From positions 1-64,000 of the forward strand of contig NZ_JAMZGM010000006.1 of the NCBI RefSeq assembly GCF_024158605.1: a stretch of DNA of 64,000 bases, in the 5' to 3' direction. The position numbers were made by a program, and so were the translations under genes. Of the stretch, positions 63,601 to 64,000 are shown piece by piece (within the stretch, counting starts at the first letter, position 1; every line of letters starts with the position of its first letter). The stretch comes from Sebaldella sp. S0638 (GTDB lineage: Bacteria > Fusobacteriota > Fusobacteriia > Fusobacteriales > Leptotrichiaceae). The notes beneath the pieces were generated by a model. That model was not told the origin of the DNA. It made no database searches and was given only the letters and a program-made list of their open reading frames with translations.

Positions 63601-64000
63601 AAACTCTGAGAATAACACTAAAGAAAATGTGAAAATTAACGTTATAGTGGGAAGCGGAAAGAGAACAGAGGATACTGACGGAGTAGTAGGATATGATTAT
63701 AAAGCAACAGGAATTCAGGCTTTAAGAGAAGTAGAAAGAACTTACAGACATACTTTCGGATACTCATTGGGATATATGCATACAGGATTTGAATTTAATG
63801 ACGGAAATAACAGTGAAGAATGGGTAGATACAATTCAGCTGGGAGTTCACAATAAGTATAAAGCTAATGACTGGATCGTGAAAAACGATCTTACCGGAAG
63901 AGCGAGTATTCACAATGTAGACAGAAATATAGACTGGCCTGTAAACGGAAGATCAGAAATGGACGGTACATTTGAAACTTATTCACTTACTTTTGATAAC
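57638..64000 (+). CDS. giant autotransporter adhesin, second copy; cut by the right edge
   Basis: An open frame of 2121 codons from ATG 57638 to the window end. Signal peptide MKNKRLLLSFLALYSMTAAYA, then the same N-terminal module as the first copy (NKRNKELKDLYEQSDYIVKP, YLEWQIFF), a Pro/Val linker, a passenger of Gly/Asn/Ser-rich repeats with 'GIY' units, and a barrel that starts before 64000 (DFRHVMASLAGNVYSNLNQREDD, EVERTYRHTFGYSLGYMHTGFEF). The barrel and N-terminal module are close to the first copy; the passenger differs, with a distinct first third (about 200-560). The last strands and terminal Phe are outside the window. Confidence 0.93.
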   Translation, partial: MKNKRLLLSFLALYSMTAAYAETNIKVNTKLDKIYKNLINDKGVSEKDYGFLEEVLNKRNKELKDLYEQSDYIVKPEYLEWQIFFSGFYDHVERGDNTKANAKYHSDPSYSKNGIQGKVMQGTQVSKEVDLGIRIPMKAVNRTPLDLAIQTPPVVEVNPAGTVTVELPSINVPVIEVPEFEKVDVSVAAMDVKSIFTYTVNVGGSPNADQQGILNYNGTGYMPGNDITSYHNAILSQQELVGGINNVGRGTLNVSLANNSSNITATVNNTMAYGNADENIDSTLSGPGWSDIDDRKYVMKLVGGSSGGHILEIDNMDITYTGNDIEFKERFLFYTDAHNKVSDNKWIITDSTNITLSGQYLIMYGAQYHSGDKNAIMENNGVIRADNTSLNSGNRIIFAAVDHRNNNTSDNDSRFLDFYNNGTIILEGKSDVLANFGVPSNTLNQTGTSPDGGTRFINSDNGDVSLKGLGSIGIVVKDESQYGKITNFGKSEITFKKSLELTGDETVGVYVENSTVGAFNPIYSSMNMNIGTTGNESSSTGNSASGKAAYTENAAGFYTDAATLTLNLGDGSSASAPGTHNILFGDYARSSSLVRADGGTLTITGKTLVNKGEGNIGLAATGGNITLNSGANLTVSAGNGNAGAYAQSGGTFTNNGTITVSGNGTNGVIAAKDSSNIAGNIINNSTITKENNGAAVVLAGGNFTSTGRVETKNSSAGIYASSDVSSNTVSLTGDGVVAGNKGIAFYAGYDSTNGTTGRIQFGGTPVGTIQNGGLMFYNNYSSSNGAAGSNFGQFIINSGTSVKVESGGTVFKFDSATYNTADFSNYLNNTFNGSLGNLTINMPTSGNGYGNLFVLGSSTVDLTSMISTANNVLGTSGLTINGNYRFALLTDGVFNINNDSTNGTASNPYDLNNTNNPINLMNAVNSKINITSGTYITGTANEQNVVKQVNKAGQVQSDIAIVNDGNINMSGTDSVSLYSVYGDITNNGTITVSNNAIGVLGLNNTKILNSGSGTVNVGNNSIGLAGITYDKNKMPISDSAALGYGSDKVDITNNGYINDISGQSKGVGIYAENNNSTINRNDVQALNTGTLNFINSTNSAGAYVTGGTFTNTNGQINVGSSNAGIYANNSDVNFNSGTVELSGNNAVGFYLENNSNFTGTSGTINITGQNAIIFNIKGTGSNFSNNLTINSSAGSSYVVANIDSGLYQSNVGNYTIGDNGVMFSGIKSAVLLDSGTTITGTGTNSVALYGNGLYSAALASPYSVESENQGTITMGDSSAGIYVVNGARALNKNNISVGNSSVGMYGLNSGTVTNEGIIEIGTSSQGIYAQNTGIVTNKNIIRSTSNNAVGIYAEGNMDILNELGAEINLSGDNSIGIFSKYSATSTAVLTNAGTINIGNSTNAVNPGLGIYSENTDEKISNTGKILVGTSSIGIYKSGSATGLGSVEQNGEITVGDGGIGIYSDGDTVNILGNSKITLLGGNETAGVYGINGAKIVNGSSDLSIGSGNYGFILNSGASFENNVGITLGNNEVLVYSDGGSTITNNGNINMTGSENVVVYAVNGETVNNIGTIDASNQIGNIAVYNKGGVINNSGTLYLGNSDIQSKTNTFLNTYAVGLYSENSSISNSGTIHAGTGAVAIYSKTDANNSAVSTNKGDIYLTDGAVGLYAEGKNTQIINDKTATITVSGDGSIGMAAVGGALITNKGTIDITGTNSYGMYGNAGSEVENYGTINVGGENNTAILLANSSRLINNAEGTINILGGAINGLGLTQTVNEQYVVPSIVNSGVINVNENFKVNGVEITIKVDPSTITSATLSEDAGAKYVSNAVKFNAPSFEVDENNPVVVTADFTQGTNATTYKLKDVFNPTTSGGGPNTGTVPVVSKSLTWEAIPQINSNGNVDIWMKKIPYDKFTGGLWYEDFGKNLDKKYGVDGISSNAINIFNKIDYISNETDFRHVMASLAGNVYSNLNQREDDIARIFENSLDLLQNSENNTKENVKINVIVGSGKRTEDTDGVVGYDYKATGIQALREVERTYRHTFGYSLGYMHTGFEFNDGNNSEEWVDTIQLGVHNKYKANDWIVKNDLTGRASIHNVDRNIDWPVNGRSEMDGTFETYSLTFDN

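Noticed and set aside
1-64000. tRNA, rRNA or tmRNA genes
   Set aside because: I saw no T-loop/acceptor pairs or rRNA-like stretches in the intergenic regions; a covariance search would be decisive.

Overview
The window is AT-rich DNA from an anaerobic, Gram-negative-type bacterium, most likely a fusobacterium of the Leptotrichiaceae (Sebaldella/Leptotrichia group). That placement is an inference. It rests on very large type V autotransporters with many Ser/Asn/Gly-rich 'GIY' repeats and a C-terminal barrel ending in Phe, on LPS-type genes (kdsB, ABC-exported O-polysaccharide genes), and on Firmicute-like regulators (CcpN, HutP), together with low GC and purine-rich ribosome binding sites.

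Layout. 1-971: the 5' part of an IS110-family transposase on the minus strand, running off the left edge, with a structured non-coding end that may encode its bridge RNA. 997-13550: one tightly packed plus-strand surface-polysaccharide operon (oxidoreductase, small multidrug-resistance-like transporter, Wzm/Wzt-type ABC exporter, five glycosyltransferases, rmlC, rmlD and rmlB for dTDP-L-rhamnose). 13682-14572: galU. 15289-21684: a complete 2131-residue autotransporter with its own promoter and terminator. 21869-32035: obg and miaA, then a second polysaccharide cluster (Wzy-like polymerase, GT32, secreted EEP hydrolase, two GT2 enzymes, CDP-glycerol-type glycerophosphotransferase, polyprenyl-phosphate sugar transferase, epimerase). 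32086-37887: a small membrane protein, a methyltransferase and the ccpN / PPDK-regulator / ppdK operon, whose promoter overlaps repeated operator-like sites. 38302-41389: three DUF975-type membrane paralogues. 41588-43846: small periplasmic protein, VOC protein, ribbon-helix-helix protein, voltage-gated K+ channel. 43860-44480: a compact, repeat-based small-RNA locus. 44717-51409: aromatic amino acid genes (pheA, aroE, aroK, aroQ) mixed with rsuA, two unknown genes and two frameshifted genes. 51442-55901: hutP and an ABC importer with two lipoprotein receptors. 55988-57311: YcxB-like protein and kdsB. 57638-64000: a second autotransporter, paralogous to the first and cut by the right edge.

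Main discovery candidate: 43860-44480 looks like an undescribed type I toxin-antitoxin locus. An 18-residue hydrophobic peptide ORF, similar in size and character to Ibs toxins, has a strong ribosome binding site on the minus strand. Beside it lie three tandem copies (period about 180 bp) of a unit with a minus-strand promoter (TTGACA-16-TATAAT in two copies) and an intrinsic terminator, predicting RNAs of about 60 nt. The predicted RNAs are complementary to the peptide mRNA leader just upstream of its ribosome binding site: copy 2 by 9 bp plus 15 bp (two G.U pairs) around a small internal loop, copy 3 by 15 bp. No expression data or searches were available, so function is inferred.

The two polysaccharide clusters, galU and kdsB together point to a heavily glycosylated outer surface, with rhamnose-containing chains exported by an ABC transporter and a separate polymerase/initiating-transferase system. 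The ccpN-ppdK operon is a gluconeogenic/PEP control module, and the aro/phe genes with the ABC importer suggest aromatic or other amino acid supply.
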